A program made the translations under genes and the position numbers. Under the pieces are notes generated by a model that worked only from the letters and a program-made list of their open reading frames with translations, made no database searches and was not told the origin of the DNA. Below are positions 1-8,354 of a stretch of DNA of 11,457 nucleotides, in pieces. This stretch comes from an uncultured Gammaproteobacteria bacterium. GTDB lineage: Bacteria > Pseudomonadota > Gammaproteobacteria > GCA-001735895. The number at the start of each line of letters is the position of its first letter. The first letter of the stretch is position 1. The DNA lies in assembly GCA_945787265.1 (NCBI GenBank), contig CALZHS010000064.1:1-11457 (forward strand), in the 5' to 3' direction.

Positions 1-238
1 TGCAGGCAAACCACATCAACGCGATGCTCAATAAAATCCGCAGGAACTGGCGTTTGGCGAAATAGAAAGGATCGTTGTTTTGCTGATCTGCAATGCCAAT
101 CGATGCGGAAGTCACCATCACCAGGCCGATACAAATCAGCGTCAGGTAGAGTAGCAGCGTAACGCGGTCATATTCCGGCGCCAGCTCGAAACCTGACCGT
201 ACAACCCTGTCGTCGGTTCTGATTGCCTGGCTAGTCAA
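1..238 (-). CDS. ftsW: FtsW, septal peptidoglycan glycosyltransferase (N-terminal 79 codons, cut by window edge)
   Basis: This is the 5' part of ftsW. FtsW is the SEDS-family inner-membrane glycosyltransferase that polymerises septal peptidoglycan together with FtsI. The visible protein has a short basic/polar cytoplasmic leader (about residues 1-25), a first membrane helix starting near VTLLLYLTLICIGLVMV, the family signature VTSAS (residues 42-46), then NDPFYFAKRQ (about 55-64) and the start of a second helix. This matches the FtsW/RodA N-terminus (NDPFFFAKR in E. coli). No ATG lies before the first helix. I chose a TTG at 238-236 because it has a GGGAG ribosome-binding motif 7 bases upstream and overlaps the end of murD by 8 bases, in keeping with the rest of the operon. 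The place directly after murD is the standard dcw position. Identity is secure; the exact start is inferred. Confidence 0.93.
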   Translation of the reverse strand, partial: MTSQAIRTDDRVVRSGFELAPEYDRVTLLLYLTLICIGLVMVTSASIGIADQQNNDPFYFAKRQFLRILLSIALMWFAC

Positions 239-1574
239 CTGCAAGCTCCCGCACCCGCTGCATGAAATCGTCACCGCGTGCCTCGAATTTCGGGTACATA
301 TCAAAACTTGCGCAGGCTGGCGCCAGCAGCACGCAATCGCCGCTGCTGGCAACCTCGTGAGCGCGCTTTACGGCTTCCTGCATATCTCGTACCCGCTCGA
401 CCCGGGTAGCATCCTGCCAGGCTTGCTGCAGGCGGTAGGCATCCTCTCCCATCAGTAACGCCAGTTTAACCTTCTGCCTGATCGTCTCGGACATGACCGT
501 CATGTCGGCTCCCTTCGACTGTCCCCCGGCAATCAATATAACCGGACGCTCACGCCCCTCGATCGAGGCCTGCGCGGCTCCAACATTGGTCGCCTTGGAG
601 TCATTGATCCATTCAACGCCATCGATCTCGGCAACCCACTGGCCGCGATGCGGAATACCAGCGAAGGCTTCCATTGCCGCAACAATGGCTGCCCTCGAAA
701 TCCCGACGCTGTGTGCGATCGCCATTGCGGCCAGGCAATTGGCCCAGTTGTGACGCCCGGTCAACTTGATATCATTAACGTTTATCCAGGGCTCATCACG
801 GTGGGCTAACCACAATCCGTCGCCCTCGAGCAACCGGAAGTCAGCATCCGAGTCGGGATTCAAACTAAAGGTGATATCTCCGGCATCATGCCGCGTCACT
901 TCGTCATCAAGATTGCTAACACAGACGCTGGCATTATCGTAGATACGCAACTTGGCCTGGATATATTCAGCGTACCCTGAATATCGATCGAGGTGGTCTT
1001 CACAGAGGTTGAGCAGGGCAGCAACCCGTGGTTGCAGGGAGGTTGTGGTCTCGAGTTGATAGCTTGACAACTCCAGCACATAGAAATCCGGACTCTGTTC
1101 CAGCAAATCCAGTGCCGCGATGCCGATATTGCCACCCACGGCAGCAGCTTTTTCATCAAGTGCGATCATTTTACCGACCAGGGTGGTAACCGTACTCTTG
1201 CCATTGGAACCGGTAATCGCGATAACGGGCTTATCCACCAGCCGAGCGAACAACTCGATATCGCCAACGACAGTCTTGCCTAGATCAATAGCCTGCTGGA
1301 TGGCATCTTGTTGAATCGATAACCCGGGACTGACCACCAGTACATCGGCCCATTCGAGCAAGTCCTTGTTGAGCGGACCTGCGTTAAAATCAACCGCGTC
1401 AAACTCGGCGTTCAGTTTAGCCAGCTGTGGTGTCAGTTCCCGAGCATCCTGGATCCTGCAGCGATATCCGTGCCCGAGCAAATAACGCGCAACCGAGTAC
1501 CCGGTCACGCCCAGTCCTACCACGAGATAGTTGACGTCTGCTAGCGCTGTTTTATGTTGGCTCACGTTTAGCAT
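231..1574 (-). CDS. murD: UDP-N-acetylmuramoyl-L-alanine--D-glutamate ligase MurD
   Basis: MurD is the cytoplasmic ATP-dependent ligase that adds D-glutamate to UDP-MurNAc-L-Ala. The 447-residue product (E. coli 438) has the expected three parts. The N-terminal Rossmann-like UDP-binding domain carries GLGVTGYSVA (residues 20-29). The central ATPase domain has the P-loop TGSNGKST (121-128), the ELSSYQLE segment (168-175) and the probable carbamylated lysine K208 in IQAKLRIY. The C-terminal domain has NDSKATN and a late LLAPACASFDMY segment. The ATG at 1574 overlaps the mraY stop by one base (TAATG). An in-frame extension to 1661 exists, but it lies wholly inside mraY and adds 29 residues with no MurD counterpart, so I rejected it. 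No lesion is visible. The stop lies within the start of ftsW. Confidence 0.97.
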   Translation of the reverse strand: MLNVSQHKTALADVNYLVVGLGVTGYSVARYLLGHGYRCRIQDARELTPQLAKLNAEFDAVDFNAGPLNKDLLEWADVLVVSPGLSIQQDAIQQAIDLGKTVVGDIELFARLVDKPVIAITGSNGKSTVTTLVGKMIALDEKAAAVGGNIGIAALDLLEQSPDFYVLELSSYQLETTTSLQPRVAALLNLCEDHLDRYSGYAEYIQAKLRIYDNASVCVSNLDDEVTRHDAGDITFSLNPDSDADFRLLEGDGLWLAHRDEPWINVNDIKLTGRHNWANCLAAMAIAHSVGISRAAIVAAMEAFAGIPHRGQWVAEIDGVEWINDSKATNVGAAQASIEGRERPVILIAGGQSKGADMTVMSETIRQKVKLALLMGEDAYRLQQAWQDATRVERVRDMQEAVKRAHEVASSGDCVLLAPACASFDMYPKFEARGDDFMQRVRELAVD

Positions 1575-2656
1575 TACCGAATCTTTAAACTCGCAAGACC
1601 GATTAACACCAGCACCACGGTAATAATCCAGAAGCGCACAATAATGCGCGGCTCCGGCCAACCTTTGAGTTCATAATGATGATGCAGCGGCGCCATGCGA
1701 AATATGCGGCGTCCGGTCAACTTGAACGATGCCACCTGCAGCATTACCGACACCGTTTCGACCACAAAAATGCCGCCCATGATAAACAGCACCAGTTCCT
1801 GGCGTACGATCACGGCCAGGGTACCGAGTGCAGCGCCCAGCGCGAGCGCGCCGACATCACCCATGAAGACCTGGGCCGGGTAGGTGTTAAACCACAGGAA
1901 ACCGAGACCTGCACCGACCAGGGCGCCGCAGAATACGACCATTTCCCCAACGCCCGGGACATAAGGAATACCCAGATAATTTGAAAAGTTAAAGTTACCC
2001 GTCAGATAGGCAAAAACCCCGAGTGCACCACCGACCAGCACGGTAGGCAAAATGGCGAGACCATCGAGTCCATCGGTCAGGTTGACCGCGTTGCTGCTAC
2101 CGACAATGACGAAATAAGCCAGCACCACGTATAGCCAGCCGAGATCAAGCAGTATGTCCTTGATAAACGGCACAATAAGCTGGGTCTCAATTGGAAACTG
2201 GGCGGTGTGAAACAGGGCCAGCGCCGCACCCAGCCCGATCAGCGATTGCCAAAAAAGCTTGACCCGGGCCGACAGTCCCTTGGCGTTGCCATAAACGATC
2301 TTCTTGTAGTCATCGATCCAGCCGACTGCACCAAAGCCAACGGTCACAAACAGGACTATCCAGACGAATCGCGACGATAAATCGCTCCACATTATGGTAC
2401 TGGTGACAATAGCAACGAGGATTAACGCACCACCCATGGTCGGTGTGCCTGCCTTGATGAGATGGCTTTCGGGACCATCATCGCGCACACTCTGCCCTAT
2501 CTTGGAACTGCTCAAATAGGTAATCATAAACGGTCCAACGATCAGCGAAATCACGAGCGCCGTGAGCACACCCAGGATGGTGCGCATCGTCAGATACTGG
2601 AATACGTTAAAACCGCTATGGAACTGGGTGAGGTACTCTGACAGGCTATACAGCAT
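1574..2656 (-). CDS. mraY: Phospho-N-acetylmuramoyl-pentapeptide transferase MraY (lipid I synthase)
   Basis: MraY is the polytopic inner-membrane enzyme that transfers phospho-MurNAc-pentapeptide to undecaprenyl phosphate to make lipid I. The product is 360 residues, the same as E. coli, with about ten hydrophobic segments. Catalytic landmarks are present: the aspartate pair in WIDDYKK (D115/D116), NAVNLTDGLDGLA, the FMGDVGAL aspartate, and the histidine motif APLHHHYELKGWPEPR near the C-terminus. A GTG six bases further upstream (2662) would add two residues. I prefer the ATG at 2656 because a GGGGG ribosome-binding motif sits 5 bases before it and because the resulting N-terminus matches E. 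coli MraY (SGFNVF.YLT). The first 11 bases overlap the end of murF, and the stop shares a base with the murD start, which suggests translational coupling. Confidence 0.97.
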   Translation of the reverse strand: MLYSLSEYLTQFHSGFNVFQYLTMRTILGVLTALVISLIVGPFMITYLSSSKIGQSVRDDGPESHLIKAGTPTMGGALILVAIVTSTIMWSDLSSRFVWIVLFVTVGFGAVGWIDDYKKIVYGNAKGLSARVKLFWQSLIGLGAALALFHTAQFPIETQLIVPFIKDILLDLGWLYVVLAYFVIVGSSNAVNLTDGLDGLAILPTVLVGGALGVFAYLTGNFNFSNYLGIPYVPGVGEMVVFCGALVGAGLGFLWFNTYPAQVFMGDVGALALGAALGTLAVIVRQELVLFIMGGIFVVETVSVMLQVASFKLTGRRIFRMAPLHHHYELKGWPEPRIIVRFWIITVVLVLIGLASLKIR

Positions 2657-4016
2657 TGGCACCCCCTGCGTTCACGGTTCGTGTTAACAGGGCGACCAGT
2701 CGCTCCATGCCGGCGGCACGTGATCCCTTGATCAGGAGATTCACACCTTCATGGATTTGCGACGATATGACCTCCGCCATGTCCTCGATGCACTCGCTAC
2801 AGTAGCCACCATCGCCAAATTCTTCGCTGGCAATACAGCTCATTTCGCCAACACCAAAAAATTTTTCAACACCGTTGCGACGCGCGGTGTGAGCGGCTTC
2901 GCGATGCAGGGCGACGGCTTCCGTACCGAGTTCGGCCATGTCGCCCAGCGCCAGCCAGGCTGAACCCTGCATTGAGCAAAGCACCTTGATACCGGCTTCA
3001 AGAGAGTCCGGATTCGCATTGTAACTATCGTCAATCAGGCGACTTCGGGACGGGCCGGTCAGAATCTGTAAACGTCCTTTTACCCCGGAGAATCCCGCCA
3101 GGTTATCAACGGCCACGGTAAAATCGCTACCGCTCAGAATCGCAAGCGATACCGCGGCTAGCGCGTTGCGGACGTTATGCTCCCCGATTACATGCAGTTC
3201 ACAATATCGTGAAGCACCCTGGTAACAAAATTCGACCCGTATATTTTGACCCGCGACTGACCAGGACGCGGTCACATCGGCTTCATTTTGCAGCCCGCAG
3301 TCAAGCCGGGTTTGTGCCGCACAAATATCTTTCCAATATTGGCTGGCGACTTCGTCGGCATTGAACAACGCCTTGTGTTGCGGGGCACAGTAGGCATAGA
3401 GCTCGCCCTTGGCCTCAACCACGCCCTGAACGTCGCCGAAACCCGCCAGGTGTGCCGCCGCAACATTGTTGACGTAGACAATATCGGGCTCTGCAATCCT
3501 GGCGAGATTTGCGATCTCGCCCCGATGATTGGCGCCCATTTCAATAATGGCGAATTCATGATTTTCATCGAGTTCAAAAAGTGTCAGCGGTACACCGATG
3601 TCGTTATTGAAATTGCCGCTGGTAGCAAGGGTCGCGGCCTGTCTCGACAAGATTTGGTTAAGCATTTCCTTGACCGTGGTTTTACCGTTACTGCCGGTAA
3701 GGGCGATGACGCAGAGGTCACAGTGACGTCGCCAGTGATTGGCCAACCGGCCCATGGCCTGCTTGCAATCGGTAACCTCGATCTGGGGTATATCACAGGG
3801 CTGACGCTGCTCAACCAGCGCAACGACGGCGCCGTTCTGGTAAGCCTGATCAACGAAGCTATGGCCGTCGAAGTTGTCGCCCTTAATGGCGACAAACAGC
3901 TTGCCCTTGCAGGCTTTGCGGCTATCGATCGTGACCCCCGCAAAAGGCAGGTCCGGCAGTTGCTCGGCTCTTGAACCGAGAATCTCGGCCAGTGACATCA
4001 GCGACATGCTAATCAT
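2646..4016 (-). CDS. murF: UDP-N-acetylmuramoyl-tripeptide--D-alanyl-D-alanine ligase MurF
   Basis: MurF adds D-Ala-D-Ala to the UDP-MurNAc-tripeptide, the last cytoplasmic step before MraY. The 456-residue product (E. coli 452) has an N-terminal substrate domain with VTIDSRK (28-34) and KLFVAIKGDNFDGH (39-52). The central ATPase domain has P-loop TGSNGKTT (107-114), GNFNNDIGVP (134-143), GANHRGEI (161-168) and the probable carbamylated lysine K203 in VEAKGELY. The C-terminal domain has LIDDSYNANPDS and GDMAELG. The start ATG at 4016 gives MISMSLMSLAEIL, which aligns with E. coli MISVTLSQLTDIL without a gap. It overlaps murE by 8 bases and has AGG 6 bases upstream. The frame stays open to 4112, but that extension has MurE-overlap composition and no family match. 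The 3' end overlaps mraY by 11 bases. Confidence 0.97.
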   Translation of the reverse strand: MISMSLMSLAEILGSRAEQLPDLPFAGVTIDSRKACKGKLFVAIKGDNFDGHSFVDQAYQNGAVVALVEQRQPCDIPQIEVTDCKQAMGRLANHWRRHCDLCVIALTGSNGKTTVKEMLNQILSRQAATLATSGNFNNDIGVPLTLFELDENHEFAIIEMGANHRGEIANLARIAEPDIVYVNNVAAAHLAGFGDVQGVVEAKGELYAYCAPQHKALFNADEVASQYWKDICAAQTRLDCGLQNEADVTASWSVAGQNIRVEFCYQGASRYCELHVIGEHNVRNALAAVSLAILSGSDFTVAVDNLAGFSGVKGRLQILTGPSRSRLIDDSYNANPDSLEAGIKVLCSMQGSAWLALGDMAELGTEAVALHREAAHTARRNGVEKFFGVGEMSCIASEEFGDGGYCSECIEDMAEVISSQIHEGVNLLIKGSRAAGMERLVALLTRTVNAGGANAV

Positions 4017-5532
4017 GGTCCACCTGCAGAATCCGGCTAACCACGTGACGATCGCAAAAGGGTCGGCGCTCGTTACCGACAATTTGCTCCTGCTCATGGC
4101 CTTTGCCCGCAATCACGACCAGGTCTTCGGGGGCCGCCTGGGACAGCGCATATTCAATGGCTGCCTGGCGATTGTGGACAATGCAGGCCTGCCCGGGACG
4201 TTTCATACCGGCAATGATTTCGCTGGCGATTTTCTGGGGCGATTCATTGCGCGGATTATCGTCGGTGACAATCACGCGATCTGCGAGCTCTTCTACGGCA
4301 CGTCCCATGCCGGCGCGTTTACCCTGGTCACGGTCTCCGCCACAACCAAAAACACACCACAATAACCCGTTGGTATGTTGTCGACAGGCTGCAAGACATG
4401 CGCGCAAGGCTTGCTCGGTATGGGCAAAATCGACTACTGCCGACGCGCTACCGGGCTTGCCACTGAACTTTTCCATGCGACCAGGAATCGGTTTTAAATC
4501 CTTGACGGCGAGTTCGATCTGATTGTGATCAAGACCTAAAGCAACCAGGGTGGCGATACAGGCTAGCGTATTCTCGACATTAAAATGACCCAGTAACGCG
4601 GTGACAGCGGTCACTTCTCCTAACGGCGTCGACGCTCTTATATTGAGTCCGCCAGCGGTCAGTTCACTGGCAACCAATTTAACCTCGGCCTCACAGCCTG
4701 CTTCGGACGCTACCGAATAGCGCAGCAGCGACTCTTTCTCGACCGACCCGCTTAACCGCTGTCCAAAACTGTCGTCAATATTTACCACTCGCCCGGAAAG
4801 CTCAAAATCATGAAACAGACGTGCCTTGGCGGCTGCGTAACTATCCAGGTCACCGTGATAATCGAGGTGGTCGCGCCCGAGGTTGGTCAACACCGCAATA
4901 TCAAAGTCACAGCCGTTGACACGGTACTGTTCGAGCGCGTGTGACGACACTTCCATGACCACGTACTCGCAACGTTGCTGGCGGAACTGGTGTAAACGTG
5001 CCTGCAAGCTGACGGCATCTGGTGTTGTCAACGAATCCGGCGTCAACTTGTTGCCAATTCCGTATCCGAGGGTGCCGATACTGGCGCAGCATTTTCCTAT
5101 CCGCGTCAAGGCCTGGGTAACGAGATGAGTGACGCTGGATTTCCCGTCGGTTCCCGTGATCCCGATGATGGTCATGGCCTGCCCCGGGTCACCAAAGAAA
5201 CGACTGACGATATGACCATTGGCACGGTCCAGGTTATCGACGCCAATCCAGTAAGTCTCTACCTGCTTGCGCAGCAGTGGAATGCGCTGCAGGCTATATT
5301 CATCCGCGGCGTCATAAATCACCGCTACTGCCCCCGCCTTGACCGCATCGATGGCGTAATCGATGCCGTTAGACTTGATACCGGGTAACGCGATGAATGC
5401 CGAATTGGCCGTGACATTCGCGCTGTTACTGGCGATATCGCTGATCCGTATCGACGGCACGGAATCCTCCACCGCAAAACCGGATAGCAGTTCCGACAAA
5501 GCCATTCCGGGAATATTGGTGTTCGCCATCAT
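4009..5532 (-). CDS. murE: UDP-N-acetylmuramoyl-L-alanyl-D-glutamate--2,6-diaminopimelate ligase MurE
   Basis: MurE is the cytoplasmic ligase that adds the third peptide residue. The 507-residue product (E. coli 495) shows P-loop ITGTDGKSS (125-133), TTPDA (169-173), the MEVSSHALEQYRV segment (193-205), TNLGRDHLDYHG (216-227) and the probable carbamylated lysine K236 in YAAAKARLF. It also has GHFNVEN (315-321), FGCGGDRDQGKR (395-406) and DNPR (425-428). DNPR is the known specificity motif for meso-diaminopimelate over lysine, which supports a Gram-negative type wall. Small departures from the commonest sequences are DFAHTEQAL where YAHTPDAL is usual and S132-S133 after the P-loop lysine; these look tolerable. 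Two tandem ATGs (5532 and 5529) follow a purine-rich AAGGGAAAGGGGG leader. The first overlaps the ftsI stop as ATGA. The choice between them is uncertain by one residue. Confidence 0.97.
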   Translation of the reverse strand: MMANTNIPGMALSELLSGFAVEDSVPSIRISDIASNSANVTANSAFIALPGIKSNGIDYAIDAVKAGAVAVIYDAADEYSLQRIPLLRKQVETYWIGVDNLDRANGHIVSRFFGDPGQAMTIIGITGTDGKSSVTHLVTQALTRIGKCCASIGTLGYGIGNKLTPDSLTTPDAVSLQARLHQFRQQRCEYVVMEVSSHALEQYRVNGCDFDIAVLTNLGRDHLDYHGDLDSYAAAKARLFHDFELSGRVVNIDDSFGQRLSGSVEKESLLRYSVASEAGCEAEVKLVASELTAGGLNIRASTPLGEVTAVTALLGHFNVENTLACIATLVALGLDHNQIELAVKDLKPIPGRMEKFSGKPGSASAVVDFAHTEQALRACLAACRQHTNGLLWCVFGCGGDRDQGKRAGMGRAVEELADRVIVTDDNPRNESPQKIASEIIAGMKRPGQACIVHNRQAAIEYALSQAAPEDLVVIAGKGHEQEQIVGNERRPFCDRHVVSRILQVDHD

Positions 5533-7265
5533 GCCCCCTTTCCCTTTCCTTGCGCCAGGATCGGCAGATCATCGGGCGGAACATCGAGAATGCGCAATGC
5601 GTTCGACATCACTTCCTGGAACACCGGTGCGGCAACCAGTCCGCCGTAGTATCCGTTCTGGGTAGGTTCGTCAATCATGACCGCCATCACCAGGCGTGGA
5701 TTACTGGCAGGGGCGAGACCGGCAAATACGGCCACGTAATCGTCCTCCTGGTAGCCCCCGGCAATGCTTTTCTTGGCGGTTCCGGTCTTGCCTGCAATCT
5801 TGTAACCATCAACCGCAGCCTGCGGCGCGGTACCCTTGGGGCCAACAACTTCGGCCAGCATCCTGACCATCTGTCGGGCGGTTGCGGATTTCATGACATG
5901 ACGCGAGATTTCATTCTTCGGATTTCGAACCAGTTCTTTGCGCAACAGCGTGAGATCCACCAGGCGACCCTGGTTGGCAATTACGGCATAGGCTCGGGCG
6001 AGCTGGGTAATCGACAGCGACATGCCGTAACCGAATCCCATGGTAGCGTGATCCAGGGGCTGCCACTGGCTATGATGGCGGAAGTATCCAGCCGATTCAC
6101 CCGGGAAGGACACACCGGATAATTCACCAAAGCCGTAAGCCCTGAAACTCTCCCACAGCTCCTTTTTTGACAACGACATGGCGATGCGCGACGCACCGAC
6201 GTTACTCGATTTGCGTAAAATTGCGGAGAGGTCAAGCACGCCATAGTTGCGGATGTCCTTTACCGGGTGGCCACTCACCATCATGTAGCCGGGTGACGTG
6301 TCTATACTGCTGCCGCGATGATAACGACCACGGTCAATCGCGGCCGCCAGCGTAAAAGGCTTGATCGCGGAACCGGGTTCAAATACGTCGGTAAGGGCCC
6401 GGTTACGTAGTCGCTCGGTTGCGGTTTTGCTACGCTGGTTCGGGTTGTAGGATGGCTGGTTTACCATTGCCAGGATCTCGCCAGTGCGGGCATCGAGCAG
6501 AACCGCGGAACCGGCCCTGGCCGCGTGGAACTGAATCGCCCGGGCAAGGCTGCGGTAAGCGATGTACTGTAAACGCATATCGATGCTGGTGTAGATATCG
6601 TTGCCGGATTCAGCCGGCTTCAGCTGCGCCAGCTCCTCGATGACCTCGCCACGACGGCTGCGAATGACGCGCCGCTCACCCGGTTCGGCACGTAACCAGT
6701 CCTGGTAGGTCAGTTCCAGACCCTCCTGACCCTGGTCGTCACTATCGGTAAATCCGACCAGGTGCGATACCACCTCTCCGGCGGGATAGTATCGATGGTA
6801 CTCGCGCTGCAGGTATACGCCCTCAAAGCCCGCCGCGATGTCGCGCGCAAATTCCGGCTCAAGCTGGCGCTTCAGGTAAACAAACTCCCGGTCGGCACGC
6901 TGCTTCAGCATGGTGACCGTAGTACGGTAATCGAGTCCCAGCTTTCGGGTTACCTGCTTGAGCGCGGCGAGATCTCCGAGAATTTCAGACGGATTGACCC
7001 AAACCGAGTCTACCGGTGTACTGATTGCAAGCGGCGTACCGAATCGATCCAGAATCGCGCCCCGGTAGGCCGGCGTTTCGATGGTGCGTATCTGGCGCTG
7101 CACGCCCTGACTGGTCAGAAAATCCTGCTCGACAACCTGCAGGTAGAGAGCACGGACCATCAGCCCGGCAAGCAAAGAAATCAATACCAGCAATACGAAG
7201 TAATGGCGCGTACCCAGGAAAATTACCTGGCCTTCCTGGCGGGCGGTTTTCTTGCTTCGCTTCAT
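5529..7265 (-). CDS. ftsI: Peptidoglycan D,D-transpeptidase FtsI (PBP3)
   Basis: FtsI is the septum-specific class B penicillin-binding protein that cross-links peptidoglycan made by FtsW. The 578-residue product (E. coli 588) has a short basic cytoplasmic tail (MKRSKKTARQ), one membrane anchor (about residues 22-44) and a PBP dimerisation/pedestal domain from about 60 with RGAILDRFGTPLA (68-80). The transpeptidase domain carries all three active-site motifs: SxxK with S299 and K302 (EPGSAIKPF), SSN at 353-355 and KTGT at 493-496. GFGYGMS.S.TQL (410-421) is also typical. The ATG at 7265 overlaps the ftsL stop as ATGA, and the stop overlaps the murE start the same way. It acts in the divisome with FtsL (upstream) and FtsW (downstream). 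No missing key residue was seen. Confidence 0.97.
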   Translation of the reverse strand: MKRSKKTARQEGQVIFLGTRHYFVLLVLISLLAGLMVRALYLQVVEQDFLTSQGVQRQIRTIETPAYRGAILDRFGTPLAISTPVDSVWVNPSEILGDLAALKQVTRKLGLDYRTTVTMLKQRADREFVYLKRQLEPEFARDIAAGFEGVYLQREYHRYYPAGEVVSHLVGFTDSDDQGQEGLELTYQDWLRAEPGERRVIRSRRGEVIEELAQLKPAESGNDIYTSIDMRLQYIAYRSLARAIQFHAARAGSAVLLDARTGEILAMVNQPSYNPNQRSKTATERLRNRALTDVFEPGSAIKPFTLAAAIDRGRYHRGSSIDTSPGYMMVSGHPVKDIRNYGVLDLSAILRKSSNVGASRIAMSLSKKELWESFRAYGFGELSGVSFPGESAGYFRHHSQWQPLDHATMGFGYGMSLSITQLARAYAVIANQGRLVDLTLLRKELVRNPKNEISRHVMKSATARQMVRMLAEVVGPKGTAPQAAVDGYKIAGKTGTAKKSIAGGYQEDDYVAVFAGLAPASNPRLVMAVMIDEPTQNGYYGGLVAAPVFQEVMSNALRILDVPPDDLPILAQGKGKGA

Positions 7266-7525
7266 TGCAGACGCACCAGTTCAACGCTCTCGGGCAAGCG
7301 CATTTTCAGGTCCCTGCGAGCCCTGGATTCAACGTTACTGTGCGTCGCCAGGGTGGTGTTTTGCAGCTGTAAACGTCCCCATTCAATGACCTGCTGATCC
7401 TGCTGTTTCTGGATGTTGCGTAATTCGGCGAACAGGACGCGGCTTTGGTGCTTTACGTATATCACCGTCAGTGCGCTGCCGAGAACCAGGGTTAGCAGCA
7501 GTGATGACCAGAATTTACCGCTCAT
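7262..7525 (-). CDS. ftsL: Cell division protein FtsL
   Basis: FtsL is a small bitopic membrane protein of the FtsQLB divisome complex that activates FtsWI. The 87-residue product has almost no cytoplasmic tail, one membrane helix (about residues 5-24, FWSSLLLTLVLGSALTVIYV), then a polar, glutamine-rich helical stretch likely to form the coiled coil (about 27-60), and a C-terminal segment ESRARRDLKMRLP typical of the family. FtsL sequences diverge strongly, so the call rests on size, topology and place between rsmH and ftsI. The ATG at 7525 shares a base with the rsmH stop (TGATGA). No convincing ribosome-binding motif precedes it, so translation may depend on ribosomes finishing rsmH, which matters because rsmH is broken in this sequence. 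Confidence 0.92.
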   Translation of the reverse strand: MSGKFWSSLLLTLVLGSALTVIYVKHQSRVLFAELRNIQKQQDQQVIEWGRLQLQNTTLATHSNVESRARRDLKMRLPESVELVRLQ

Positions 7526-8354
7526 CAGGCTGTTCGCTCTGCAACACGCAGTACTGCACTGCGGGAACGAGGGTTTGATGCCAGCTCCCTGGCCCCTGCC
7601 TTGATACCCCTGCTCAGCAACCTGAGACGGATGCTGGACGGAATTTCGCTGTCGCGCAGCGGCAGGCCGCGAGGAATTTCAGCGCGCGAACTCTGCGCCT
7701 TGAAAAAGCGTTTTACGAGGCGATCTTCGAGCGAGTGAAAGCTGATGATCAGCAGGCGCCCACCGATTTTCAGAATATCCAGTACCGTTTCAAGCAGGTG
7801 CTGGATCTGTTCGAGTTCCCCTCTATCTTCCCTGACCGGCGACGCTCGACAATCTGTTTGGCAATGCGTCGTGAATGGCGTTCCTCACCATACTCCCAAA
7901 GCACCCTGGCGATCTCCGCCTCGTCGGCATGCGCAAGCCATTCTGCCGCTGACTCGCCCTGCCCCGGATTCATCCGCATGTCGAGCGGTCCGTTTAGCTG
8001 AAAACTGAAACCGCGCGCCGCGTCATCGAGTTGCGGCGAGGAAACACCGAGGTCGAGCAGGATTCCATCAATCTGCTCAAGCAGATCGAGTTCGGCAATT
8101 TGCGCACGCATGTTGGCGTAGTCATCCTGGATTATCGTAACCCGGCGGTCGGAGCCCATCGTCTCCTGCGCATCGGCAATTGCTTGCGGATCACGATCCA
8201 TTACGATAATGCGCCCCTCATCGCCAAGCGCCAGCAGGATTGAATGCGCATGCCCGCCTCGACCATAGGTACCGTCGACATAACGGCCTTGCGGCTTGAT
8301 TTCGAGCGCCGCCAAAACCTCGGCGTGCAGCACTGGTGCATGCGCCTGGCTCAC
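7525..8354 (-). pseudogene. rsmH: 16S rRNA (cytosine-1402-N4)-methyltransferase RsmH, internal deletion with frame change
   Basis: RsmH (MraW) is an AdoMet-dependent methyltransferase acting on C1402 of 16S rRNA. From a GTG at 8354, which overlaps the mraZ stop as GTGA, residues 1-178 match the family closely: DGTYGRGGHA (27-36), VMDRDP (51-56), DGILLDLGVSSPQLDD (96-111), GPLDMRMNP (122-130) and YGEERHSRRIAKQIVERRRS (155-174). The frame then reads 16 unrelated residues to a stop at 7770. Another frame, starting at about 7818, encodes the C-terminal 97 residues: ELEQIQHLLETVLDIL, GGRLLIISFHSLEDRLVKRF, then NPRSRSAVLRVAER, ending in TGA at 7527-7525. The parts total about 275 residues against 313 in E. 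coli. About 37 codons are absent, including the hallmark HPATRTFQA.RI.VN motif. The gene is probably non-functional as written. A real deletion and an assembly fault are both possible. Confidence 0.9.

Noticed and set aside
1574..1661. Upstream extension of murD
   Set aside because: The extra 29 residues are encoded inside the mraY 3' end and have no MurD counterpart. The ATG at 1574 gives the normal length.
3288..3974. A 228-codon plus-strand open frame
   Set aside because: It is the antisense shadow of murF, has no recognisable motif and no ribosome-binding site of note.
4016..4112. Upstream extension of murF
   Set aside because: It lies within murE. The start at 4016 aligns exactly with the E. 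coli MurF N-terminus.
6762..7397. A 211-codon plus-strand open frame
   Set aside because: It is antisense to ftsI and ftsL, with basic, low-information composition and no domain.
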